Assembly: GCA_030267565.1 (NCBI GenBank)
Contig: BRXU01000003.1
Location: 1,286,001 to 1,350,000, forward strand
Direction: 5' to 3'
From: Pleodorina starrii
Taxonomy: Eukaryota > Chlorophyta > Chlorophyceae > Chlamydomonadales > Volvocaceae
DNA: 64,000 nucleotides
A program made the position numbers and the translations under genes. Shown here one piece after another: positions 1 through 12,000 of this stretch; within the stretch, counting starts at the first letter, position 1; each line of letters opens with the position of its first letter. Below the pieces are notes generated by a model. The model had not been told where the DNA came from and did not search any database. It saw only the letters and a program-made list of their open reading frames with translations.

Positions 1-3000
1 TACCTCCGCGCCTCTGCTCTGCGTCCTTGCCTGGATCGGCCCCGCCGCCCCTCCGTCCGTGGCGACCGTCGATCATCCCACGTTGTTTGCCCCCCGGTCG
101 TCTGGCGCCTCTCTCACAGGTCAAGTAAGGGTTGGCCGCCCTGGAGCGATATGTGGAAGTGCTGCTGGAGGGCGCCAACTGGACCCATCAAGAGGTCGAC
201 TCGCGCGCTGCCGAACGGAAGGGGGAGTGAGGAGGCTATGGACCAGGTGCGATGGGTCAGGGTCTCTGGTCGCGAGTCTCGCGCGGGTCGTTTGATTGGG
301 TCCGCTTCTCATGCGTGGTTTGCTTGGGTTTCGGCCGCAGCAGTGTCAGCTGCGGTTCGCGCCGGGCGGGAGTACTTTGAACAGTTGATTCAGGTTCTGA
401 TTGTGTAGGTGTGTGGTACTGAATGCTTAAGTTGCGGCGCGTTCAACGCTCGTGCAGCGTCGGACTTGTGTTGTTGAGCGCGTGCGTGCAAACCCAAGTC
501 GAATGTGCACCCGGCCGCCCCGGCTCATGCGGGTCCCCACGCACAGGACAACGCTATACCGAAGGAGCAACTGGCGCCCGGCGGGGAGGCTCAGGCCAAC
601 CGCAAGGCCGCCGAGATGGCCACTGCGCTCAAGAAGGCGCAGGACGACATCGGCCAGCTCAGTAGCGAGCGCAGCCAGATCGACAAGGAGTTCAACGAGA
701 TGAAAACGGACCTCACCACGCGGCTGCAGAACGCCTGCGCGCAGCGAGACGAGGCCCGCGAGCGGGTGCGTGCGGGGGCTGCGTGGCGGCAGGGCCAGAA
801 CGGTAGCGGTGGGGCCATGCCCAGACGCGGAAATGGGGTTCTGCGGAGCCCTGGGCACGGTGGGACTAATGCTGCCCACACTGAGCGCGCGGGGCCAGCA
901 GCTGAAGCGAGGGCCCGTGCTCCTGGCAGCGCAATGACGTTGATAGCCGCGGGGAGCGATGGCGCGCGGTGTATATGTAACTGGAAGCAGCGATACGTAG
1001 GCGCTTTATTTGTCGGAGAATTCTTGTTGCGGCCTTTGCCGAACTAGCCAATGTGATCTGGATTCCACCAAACAGGGGTGCGCGCTAGAGGTACAGCTTT
1101 GAGGGTCTATGCTCGGAGAGGCAAGCTGTGCAGCTGCCTCGGGGTAATACCTTTCGTGCGGTGAACGGCAATCTTGCTTGGTTTGACACGATTTGCGTCA
1201 CCCCGCCGGCGCTGTCCGTTGCAGGTGCTGGAGTTGCAGAACGAGATCAGCAACTTGTCCGAGTCCTTGCAGGTTAACAGTATAGTTGTATTAGGTCGCA
1301 TGTTGAGTCGTTTCTCATCCCCGATTTTCGGGAGTGCCATTTGGGCAGTCGTGTGCCGGCCACATAGTCGGCTTCTGCAGGGCCGGCGTCCATTACAATG
1401 TAGCAAACACCGTTGCTTGGACCCCCGTGGCGCGGCAGCTTTCTAACTGGGAGCCGGGTTTGGGTCGGCTGGCAGCTAGGAACGTCGTGGCTTCCCCGTT
1501 CACTTCATCTGCACAGTGGTACATTCAGGGTATATCCTGAGCTGAGTTTGTATTGTGCACTTGGCCGGAAGCATGTCAGCGTGTTTCCCCGGTCATCATA
1601 CCCTTCGGCGTGCGGTTTTCGCTTGAATGCAGGTCAAGGACAGGGAGCTGGCGGCCGCGAACGCAGCTGCGGCCGCCCTGCAAGTCGTGCAGTCTGCCAC
1701 CGCCGGACCGGCCGGCGTCCCCACCGCCGATGCGGCCGCCCTACGGCGACGCTCCCTCGAGGGACCCACATGCTACATGTCCAATCGTCAAGGGGTAGGG
1801 TAAGGTTCTTTTTGTGGAGCTCCCCTGGTGGTGGCGGCGTACAGGCTTCTAGTCGAGCCTCATCGCACCCGCCCCCATAAACCACGCCAGGGTTTTTGCC
1901 CGGCGTAATATTATTATTATTATTATCACCGCCGATGCCTCGCCGGGGCCGGAGGTGGTCAACCGGGGCCGCCTGGAGGAGACCCAGCAACTCAACGCGG
2001 CGTTGCAGCAGGAGAAGGAGGCCCTGGAGCAGGTGCAAGGGGTCCGGGTCTGATGAGGGCTGGCGGGGTCGAGCTTGCCGGATTACGTCTTATTATACGT
2101 ATTGAAAGGGTTTGCGGAGTTGCGGGTGCATGCCACGCTTGTGTATCATTGGTCCTGTGTCGCTGAGCGCTAGCCCAAATCGAATGCGCGCCCTGCCGTG
2201 CCCCGGCTCATGCGGGTCCCATCGCACAGGAGAACGCTATCCTGAGGGAGCGACTGGTCTCCGTGGAGGATCAGGCCAACCGCAAGGCCGCCGAGATGGC
2301 CACTGCGCTCAAGAAGGCGCAGGACGACATCGGCCAGCTCATGAGCGAGCGCAGCCAGCAGACCGACAAGAAGTTCAACGAGATGAAAACGGACCTCACC
2401 ACGCGGCTGCAGAACGCCTGCGCGCAGCGAGACGAGGCCCGCGAGCGGGTGCGTGGGGGGGCTGCGTGGCGGCAGGGCCAGAACGGTAGCGGTGGGGCCA
2501 TGCCCAGACGCGGAAATGGGGTTCTGCGGAGCCCTGGGCACGGTGGGACTAATGCTGCCCACACTGAGCGCGCGGGGCCAGCAGCTGAAGCGAGGGCCCG
2601 TGCTCCTGGCAGCGCAATGACGTTGATAGCCGCGGGGAGCGATGGCGCGCGGTGTATATGTAACTGGAAGCAGCGATACGTAGGCGCTTTATTTGTCGGA
2701 GAATTCTTGTTGCGGCCTTTGCCGAACTAGCCAATGTGATCTGGATTCCACCAAACAGGGGTGCGCGCTAGAGGTACAGCTTTGAGGGTCTATGCTCGGA
2801 GAGGCAAGCTGTGCAGCTGCCTCGGGGTAATACCTTTCGTGCGGTGAACGGCAATCTTGCTTGGTTTGACACGATTTGCGTCACCCCGCCGGCGCTGTCC
2901 GTTGCAGGTGCTGGAGTTGCAGAACGAGATCAGCAACTTGTCCGAGTCCTTGCAGGTTAACAGTATAGTTGTATTAGGTCGCATGTTGAGTCGTTTCTCA

Positions 3001-6000
3001 TCCCCGATTTTCGGGAGTGCCATTTGGGCAGTCGTGTGCCGGCCACATAGTCGGCTTCTGCAGGGCCGGCGTCCATTACAATGTAGCAAACACCGTTGCT
3101 TGGACCCCCGTGGCGCGGCAGCTTTCTAACTGGGAGCCGGGTTTGGGTCGGCTGGCAGCTAGGAACGTCGTGGCTTCCCCGTTCACTTCATCTGCACAGT
3201 GGTACATTCAGGGTATATCCTGAGCTGAGTTTGTATTGTGCACTTGGCCGGAAGCATGTCAGCGTGTTTCCCCGGTCATCATACCCTTCGGCGTGCGGTT
3301 TTCGCTTGAATGCAGGTCAAGGACAGGGAGCTGGCGGCCGCGAACGCAGCTGCGGCCGCCCTGCAAGTCGTGCAGTCTGCCACCGCCGGACCGGCCGGCG
3401 TCCCCACCGCCGATGCCTCGCCGGGGCCGGAGGTGGTCAACCGGGGCCGCCTGGAGGAGACCCAGCAGCTCAACGCGGCGTTGCAGCAGGAGAAGGAGGC
3501 CCTGGAGCAGGTGCAAGGGGTCCGGGTCTGATGAGGGCTGGCGGGGTCGAGCTTGCCGGATTACGTCTTATTATACGTATTGAAAGGGTTTGCGGAGTTG
3601 CGGGTGCATGCCACGCTTGTGTATCATTGGTCCTGTGTCGCTGAGCGCTAGCCCAAATCGAATGCGCGCCCTGCCGTGCCCCGGCTCATGCGGGTCCCAT
3701 CGCACAGGAGAACGCTATCCTGAGGGAGCGACTGGTCTCCGTGGAGGATCAGGCCAACCGCAAGGCCGCCGAGATGGCCATTGCGCTCAAGAAGGCGCAG
3801 GACGACATCGGCCAGCTCATGAGCGAGCGCAGCCAGCAGACCGACAAGAAGTTCGACGAGATGAAAACAGACCTCACCACGCGGCTGCAGAACGCCTGCG
3901 CGCAGCGAGACGAGGCCCGCGAGCGGGTGCGTGGGGGGGCTGCGTGGCGGCAGGGCCAGAACGGTAGCGGTGGGGCCATGCCCAGGCGCGGAAATGGGGT
4001 TCTGCGGAGCCCTGGTCATGGTGGGACTAATGCTGCCCACACTGGGCGCGCGGGGCCAGCAGCTGAAGCCAGGGCCCGTGCTCCTGGCAGCGCAATGACG
4101 TTGATAGCCGCGGGGAGCGATGGCGCGCGGTGTATATGTAACTGGAAGCAGCGATACGTAGGCGCTTTATTTGTCGGAGAATTCTTGTTGCGGCCTTTGC
4201 CGAACTAGCCAATGTGATCTGGACTCCACCAAACAGGGGTGCGCGCTAGAGGTACAGCTTTGACGGTCTATGCTCGGAGAGGCAAGCTGTGCAGCTGCCG
4301 CGGGGTAATACCTTTCGTGCGGTGAACGGCAATCTTGCTTGGTTTGACACGATTTGCGTCACCCCGCCGGCGCTGTCCGTTGCAGGTGCTGGAGTTGCAG
4401 AACGAGATCAGCAACTTGTCCGAGTCCTTGCAGGTTAACAGTATAGTTGTATTAGGTCGCATGTTGAGTCGTTTCTCATCCCCGATTTTCGGGAGTGCCA
4501 TTTGGGCAGTCGTGTGCCGGCCACATAGTCGGCTTCTGCAGGGCCGGCGTCCATTACAATGTAGCAAACACCGTTGCTTGGACCCCCGTGGCGCGGCAGC
4601 TTTCTAACTGGGAGCCGGGTTTGGGTCGGCTGGCAGCTAGGAACGTCGTGGCTTCCCCGTTCACTTCATCTGCACAGTGGTACATTCAGGGTATATCCTG
4701 AGCTGAGTTTGTATTGTGCACTTGGCCGGAAGCATGTCAGCGTGTTTCCCCGGTCATCATACCCTTCGGCGTGCGGTTTTCGCTTGAATGCAGGTCAAGG
4801 ACAGGGAGCTGGCGGCCGCGAACGCAGCTGCGGCCGCCCTGCAAGTCGTGCAGTCTGCCACCGCCGGACCGGCCGGCGTCCCCACCGCCGATGCGGCCGC
4901 CCTACGGCGACGCTCCCTCGAGGGACCCACATGCTACATGTCCAATCGTCAAGGGGTAGGGTAAGGTTCTTTTTGTGGAGCTCCCCTGGTGGTGGCGGCG
5001 TACAGGCTTCTAGTCGAGCCTCATCGCACCCGCCCCCATAAACCACGCCAGGGTTTTTGCCCGGCGTAATATTATTATTATTATTATCACCGCCGATGCC
5101 TCGCCGGGGCCGGAGGTGGTCAACCGGGGCCGCCTGGAGGAGACCCAGCAACTCAACGCGGCGTTGCAGCAGGAGAAGGAGGCCCTGGAGCAGGTGCAAG
5201 GGGTCCGGGTCTGATGAGGGCTGGCGGGGTCGAGCTTGCCGGATTACGTCTTATTATACGTATTGAAAGGGTTTGCGGAGTTGCGGGTGCATGCCACGCT
5301 TGTGTATCATTGGTCCTGTGTCGCTGAGCGCTAGCCCAAATCGAATGCGCGCCCTGCCGTGCCCCGGCTCATGCGGGTCCCATCGCACAGGAGAACGCTA
5401 TCCTGAGGGAGCGACTGGTCTCCGTGGAGGATCAGGCCAACCGCAAGGCCGCCGAGATGGCCACTGCGCTCAAGAAGGCGCAGGACGACATCGGCCAGCT
5501 CATGAGCGAGCGCAGCCAGCAGACCGACAAGAAGTTCAACGAGATGAAAACGGACCTCACCACGCGGCTGCAGAACGCCTGCGCGCAGCGAGACGAGGCC
5601 CGCGAGCGGGTGCGTGCGGGGGCTGCGTGGCGGCAGGGCCAGAACGGTAGCGGTGGGGCCATGCCCAGACGCGGAAATGGGGTTCTGCGGAGCCCTGGGC
5701 ACGGTGGGACTAATGCTGCCCACACTGAGCGCGCGGGGCCAGCAGCTGAAGCGAGGGCCCGTGCTCCTGGCAGCGCAATGACGTTGATAGCCGCGGGGAG
5801 CGATGGCGCGCGGTGTATATGTAACTGGAAGCAGCGATACGTAGGCGCTTTATTTGTCGGAGAATTCTTGTTGCGGCCTTTGCCGAACTAGCCAATGTGA
5901 TCTGGATTCCACCAAACAGGGGTGCGCGCTAGAGGTACAGCTTTGAGGGTCTATGCTCGGAGAGGCAAGCTGTGCAGCTGCCTCGGGGTTTTACCTTTCG

Positions 6001-9000
6001 GTGAACGGCAACCTTGCTTGGTTTGACACGATTTGCGTCGTCCAAGCAACGGTGTTTGCTACATTGTAATGGACGCCGCCCTGCAGAAGCCGACAGTGGT
6101 ACATTCAGGGTATATCCTGAGCTGAGTTTGTATTGTGCACTTGGCCGGAAGCATGTCAGCGTGTTTCCCCGGTCATCATACCCTTCGGCGTGCGGTTTTC
6201 GCTTGAATGCAGGTCAAGGACAGGGAGCTGGCGGCCGCGAACGCAGCTGCGGCCTCCGTGCAAATCGTGCAGTCTGCCGCCGGACCGGCCGGCGTCCCCA
6301 CCGCCGATGCCTCGCCGGGGCCGGAGGTGGTCAATCGGGGCCGCCTGGAGGAGACCCAGCAACTCAACGCGGCGTTGCAGCAGGAGAAGGAGGCCCTGGA
6401 GCAGGTGCGAGGGGCCCGGGTCTGAGGGCTTGATTGCGGGGTCGAGCTGCCCGCATTATGTGTTATGCGTAATGATAGGGTTTGCGGAGTTGCGGGTGCA
6501 TGCCGCGCTGGTGTATCATCGGTCTTGTGGCGCTGAGCGCTAGCCCAAATTGAATGCGCACCCGTCCTCATCTCATGCGGGTTCCCACGCACAGGAGAAT
6601 GCTACCCTGAGGGAGCGACTGGTCTCCGGGGAGGATCAGGCCAACCGCAAGGCCGCCGAGATGGCCACTGCGCTCAAGAAGGCGCAGGACTACAACGACC
6701 AGCTCATTAGCGAGCGCAGCCAGACCGACAAGAAGTTCCACGAGATGAAAACGGACCTCACCACGCGGCTGCAGGAGGCCCGCGCGCAGCGAGACGAGGC
6801 CCGCGGGCGGGTGCGTGGGGGTCTGGCGGCAGGGCCCGACCGGTAGCAGTGGGGCCATGCCCAGGCGCGGAATTGGGGTTCATTCTGAGGAGCCCTGGGC
6901 ATGGTGGGACTAGTGCTCACACTGGGCAGGGCCAGCAGCTGAAGCAAGGGCCCGTGCTCCTGGCAGCGCAATGACGTTGATAGCCGCGGGGAGCGAGGGC
7001 GCCCGGTGTATACGTAACTGGACGGAAGCGACACGTAGGCGCTTTATTGGTTGGAGAATTCTTGTTGCGGCCTTCGCCGAACTAGCCCATGTGAGCTGGA
7101 ATCCACCAAACATGGGTGCTAGAGTTACAGCTTCGAGGGTGTGCTGTGCTCGGAGAAGCTGTGCAGCTGCTGCCTCGGGGTCTTACCTTTCGTGCGGTGA
7201 ACGGCGACCTTCGCTTGACACGATTTCCGTCGCCCCGGCGCTTTCCGTTTTAGGTGCTGGAGTTGGAGCTGGCCGCCCGCGCCGAGGTGGAACGGGAGAT
7301 GGAAGTGCTGCGGGCGGAGCTGGAAGTGGTCAACCGGGGCCGCCTCGAGGAGACCGAGCAACTCAAAGCGGCGTTGCAGCAGGAGAAGGAGGCCCTGGAG
7401 CAGGTGCGAGGGGTCCGGGTCTGATGAGGGCCGGCGGGGTCGAGCTTGCCGGATTACGTGTTTTTATACGTAATGATAGGTGCTGGCGTTGGTGCATGCC
7501 ACGCTTGTGTATCATTGGTCCTGTGTCGCTGAGCGCTAGCCCAATTGAATGCGCACCCGTCCTCATCTCATGCGGGTCCCATCGCACAGGAGAACGCTAT
7601 CCTGAGGGAGCGACTGGTCTCCGTGGAGGATCAGGCCAACCGCAAGGCCGCCGATGTCGACACTGCGCTCAGGAAGGCGCAGGACTACATCGGCCAGCTC
7701 ATGAGCGAGCGCAGCCAGATCGACAAGAAGTTCGACGAGGTGAAAACAGACCTCACCACGCGGCTGCAAAACGCCTGCGCGCAGCGAGACGAGGCCCGCG
7801 GGCGGGTGCGTGGGGGGCTGCGTGGCGGCAGGGCCCGAAGCCCGAACGGTGGCGGTGGGGCCATGCCCAGGCGTGCTGGAGCCCGGAATTGGGGTTCTGA
7901 GGAGGTCATGGTGGGACTACTGCTCACACTGGGCAGGGCTAGCAGCTGAAGCGAGGGCCCGGGCCCCTGGCAGCACAATGACGATGATAGCCGCGGGGAG
8001 CGAGGGCACGTGGTATATACGTAACTGGACGGCAGCGATACGTAGGCGCTTTATTTGTCGGGGAATTCTTGATGCGGCCTTTGCCGAAACTAGCCAATGT
8101 TAGCTGGAATCCACCGAACAGGGGTGCTGGAGTTACAGCTTCGAGGGTGTGCTGTGCTCGTAGAAGCTGTGCAGCTGCTGCCTCGGGGTCTTATCTTTCG
8201 TGCGGTGAACGGCGACCTTCGCTTGACACGATTTCCGTCGCCCCGGCGCTTTCCGTTGCAGGTGCTGGAGTTGGAGAACGAGATCAGCAACTTGTCCGAG
8301 TCCTTGCAGGTTAGCAGGGTTGCGTGCTCTGGCGGAGTGAACATACTTCGTTCAGGCAGAGATGTTGCTTCCTTTTTAAAGGGTTTGGGTCGGCTAGCAG
8401 CTACGAAGCCAGGCTTCCCCTTTCACTTCATCTGCACATTCAGGGTATATCCTGAGCGGGGTTTGTTAAGTGCACTTGGCCGGAAGCATGTTAGCGTTTA
8501 TCCGCGGTCGTCATACCCTGTGGCGTGCGGTTTTCGCCTGAATGCAGGTCAAGTACAGGGAGCTGGCGGCCGCGAACGCAGCAGATGCGGTCGCCGTACA
8601 AGTTGTGCAGTCTGTCGTCGGGCCGGCCTGCGTCGCCACCGCCGCCGCCTCGCCGGGGCCGGTGGGCACCCCTGTCGCGCCCCAAACGAACGCCATGCAG
8701 CACATGATCGAGAAGGCCGAAGCCTCGGCGCCAGCCGGTGGGTGCGCCGAACGAGTCTGCGCGGCCGTCAAAATCCATAGTTGCTGCTGCACTTTGGCCG
8801 CGTTGACCGAAACCACGGCACTCTGAGGGCTTCCTTCGGGGTCCAGATCGGTGACCATGCCTGGAGCACACGTACCAGGTTCTTGCTCTGCAATTCACTG
8901 CTCTTCCGTTCACAAGACGGGCTTGGCTGGCAGGGCCGTGGCAGTGCACCAACTTGTCCATTCATGAGAGCTTTTCTCCGCAGCCCTGATGGGTGCCGCC

Positions 9001-12000
9001 CCAACCTCGTGTGGACTGGTGCAGGGTACGCTCGCAACGTCGCGGACAACATCAGCGGCCTCTCCACAAAAGAGGGGACACCCATGCGGACGACGCCGCA
9101 AGCGGAGATCACGGTCGGCGAAGACGATAAGCGGTGGGTGCATGTTGGGCTCATCATGCACGGGTCTGGAATGGCTCCGCAAGCGTCGTCGAAGCTGCAT
9201 TTAAGTTCTTCAAGTACAGATACCTTTTGTAACTCGGATATGAAGTAGGTCACACACCTGGATGGCGACCACACAGCAGACGTGCTCGGGTTGCTGCTTA
9301 AGCTGTGCGCTGCGGCTCTCGTTTACCCTGCTCTCCCACACCCACCCCATCCAGGTCGCCCGGCCTCAGCAGTACCCCGGCGGGCAGCGCGGGCGCGGGC
9401 CCGGAGAGCGAGGGGGACCGCAACAAGCGGGAGGCGCTGGTGAAACAGCTGGCGAAGCGCAAGGCGGAGGAGGACCGCTTGCTGACCGCGCTCGCGGCGA
9501 CGCTGCCAACCTCCAGCAGTGGGCCGCAGCAGGACGGGGCGGGGCCGTTGGGGATGGGGTTCTACAAGGGCCGGCCAGTCGCTGCGATCGTCATCTTCAG
9601 GTGAGCAATGGAAGCTGCGGGCGCTAAGGCGAGGGCTTTAGCGCTCCTTGCGGTTCTGTTCCTGCTCACTGTCGTGTTGTTAAATTTGGATCCAATGCAT
9701 ATGTTTGCATCGTTGGCGGGGAAAAGCCCTTCCAGATCTGCATGTCGACATGTCCCGGACGGATATCGCGGCATTTCCTTTTGAGAACGATGCGACCAAG
9801 GGAACGCAGCTGTTGCTGTTATGTTGGCGGGGTGTTACGCTGTGGGCGACTCGCCTGGAGAACGGATGGACGAGCACCGGGGACTCGCCCGGAGAACGGA
9901 TGGAAGAGCACCAGGTGCCCTGACCGGGCTGAAACACAGCGCAGGGGCGGGCGCGCGGCTACGTCTGTATGTCTCCGTCTCTGTTCCGCCGCACCCGCCT
10001 CACTCCCTCTCTCACGCAAGCCGGGGTTCCCTCACGGCCCCTGACTAAGTCACCCTGCGACGCAGAAGGCTGCAGGCCGTGCTAAACGAGAAGCAAACCT
10101 CACGAGAGGCGTTGTGTCAACAGTGGGCTCCGGACCCTCGTTCGGGGAGGAGAGCCAGCCGGCCAGCTTGTAGGTGCACTGCCGCGGAAACTATGGCGTT
10201 GCCTCAACAGCCAAGGCCGGCCCTCCATGCCCTCATGCGCCCTGTTCCGCATGCAGGTACTGCCTCCACTCGCGCGCCTTCCAGTCCGGCAGCACCGCCA
10301 TCTTCGACCGCATCGTGTCGGTCATTGAACAGCAGGTGCGTTGATTGGCGCCTGCCCGTCGATGACCGCGCGGAGGTATCGCTCCGATATTCCGGGGGCA
10401 TAGGTTACAGAATGCATTTTGTGCATTATGCACGTGACGCCACGTGACGACGGACAGCCTCGCATCTTGAGAGAATTTATGGTGGTGTGGTAATATATCG
10501 GGTCTCATCACCTCCAGTGAATGAGTTGTCCTTTCTCGGCGGGCCTATTGTTCAGAGGCTCCCTGGAATGTCAACTCGGAATTCATCCGAATGTCAGGCA
10601 TGCATGCCGCTGTTAATGGCCTCTTCGTGCCCCGTGGACCCGCAGGTGGAGCGGGGCCAAGAGGACAACAACTGCCTCTCCTACTGGCTCTCGAACACGG
10701 TCACGCTGTTGCACATGCTTAATAAGAACGGTAAGCCTGCGTCGGGCAGCATGAACAAGGCGCGGGGCGGCGTCACGGCGGCCGGGGTTGGCGCCGCAAC
10801 GCGGTCCGTGCTGGGCGCCATGTTCGGCAGTCGCAACGGCGCGTCGCCGGGCTCGTTGTCGCACACGGAGGCGTCCATACACGGCGGCGGCGTAGGTGAG
10901 CGATGAGCGGGCCGCTGTTTCTTATCGTCGTGGGATGAGTAGCTGCTGCAGTTGCCGTCGTTGGAGGTGGGATGAGGTCAGACCTGAGGGGGGCAGGCAT
11001 GTTGGTGCCTTCGCGGATTTGTTGGTAGTGGGCATGAAAGCTCTGCCCCGGCGCGCGCCTGGCACCGGGCCCAGGTGCCGCCCAGTCCGTCAGCTTGACT
11101 CCCTGCCCTGCCATATTATGATTATGTGGCAACCCTCGGTCAGTCGCGTTAATCGCATCTCTGAGGCTTTGCCTTCGTTGTGTCGATGTTGTGTCAATCC
11201 AGGCGGTTTCAAGCAGGTGGAGGCCAAGTACCCCGCCCTGCTGTTCAAGCAGCAGCTTGACGCGTTCGTGCAAAAGATCTATCCCATGATCCGCGACAAC
11301 GTCCGGAAGGAGATTTCGCCCATGCTCAACAACTGCATCCACACGCCCAAGGCGTCCGGGCGCACGGCGGCCCGCCCAGGCGCCGCGGCGCCCGCTGGCG
11401 GCGACAAAGCCGCAGGTGCGCTGCTGCCCTTGCAGCACCAGAGCACGTGCGTGCATAGCACTAGAGGACGGCGCAACAGATACGTTGCAGTTTGCAGACG
11501 CGCCTAGCTAGTGGAGACCCCGCACGCAGGACAAGCCTGTACCGTGCTTGTATTGTAATAAAGATTGCGTGGGGACAGTTGTGCAAGGGCGCGTGAATAA
11601 AACGGCCGTGCAATTGCATGGGATGACCTGTCGGCGTGCTTGGCTACATGCAGGAGCCGCCAGTGCGGCCCAGCAGGCCGCCTCGCACAAGTCGTGGACG
11701 GACATCCTGCACGTGCTTGACACGTTGCTGGCCGTGGTCAAGGCAAACAACGTGCCCAAGGTGCTGGTGCAGGTAAGAGTGAGCCAGCAGAGCCGTGTAT
11801 GGGGTGTGAGCGAGGCACGATAGATGGAGCTAGGTGGCCCTCTGTGCGTGCTCGCCGACCCGCCGGGTTTGTAGCACGCATGTTATAAGCACATCTAAAC
11901 TCATCGTCTGTTCTCCGGCACTTGCTGTCATGATGAAGTTCTGTCACCTGGTGGAAGTGCGTGCGCCTGCTGAGCTTTGACTGCTGTTGTTACGCATGTC

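Larger units (their letters stand above)
547..8737 (+). repeat. Tandem array of six three-exon coiled-coil modules
   Basis: A module has three exons of about 219 nt (starting [11 protein letters not shown]), 48 nt ([16 protein letters not shown]) and 195 nt (starting [13 protein letters not shown]). First-exon starts lie at 547, 2230, 3708, 5391, 6595 and 7590, giving periods of 1683, 1478, 1683, 1204 and 995 bp. Introns are repeated along with exons, and units 0-3 are nearly identical over long stretches, so the amplification is recent. Units 0 and 2 carry a 194-bp insertion in the third exon. Unit 3 has lost the 48-nt exon. In unit 4 the second and third exons are fused into one 150-nt exon. 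All intact exons are multiples of three in phase 0, so gaining or losing a module keeps the frame. Copy B has only one module. Confidence 0.9.

Noticed and set aside
10079..10447. 122-codon ORF found identically at 18090-18458 on the other strand
   Set aside because: It spans an intron and a small DIL exon. It is identical only because it lies in the converted palindrome core.
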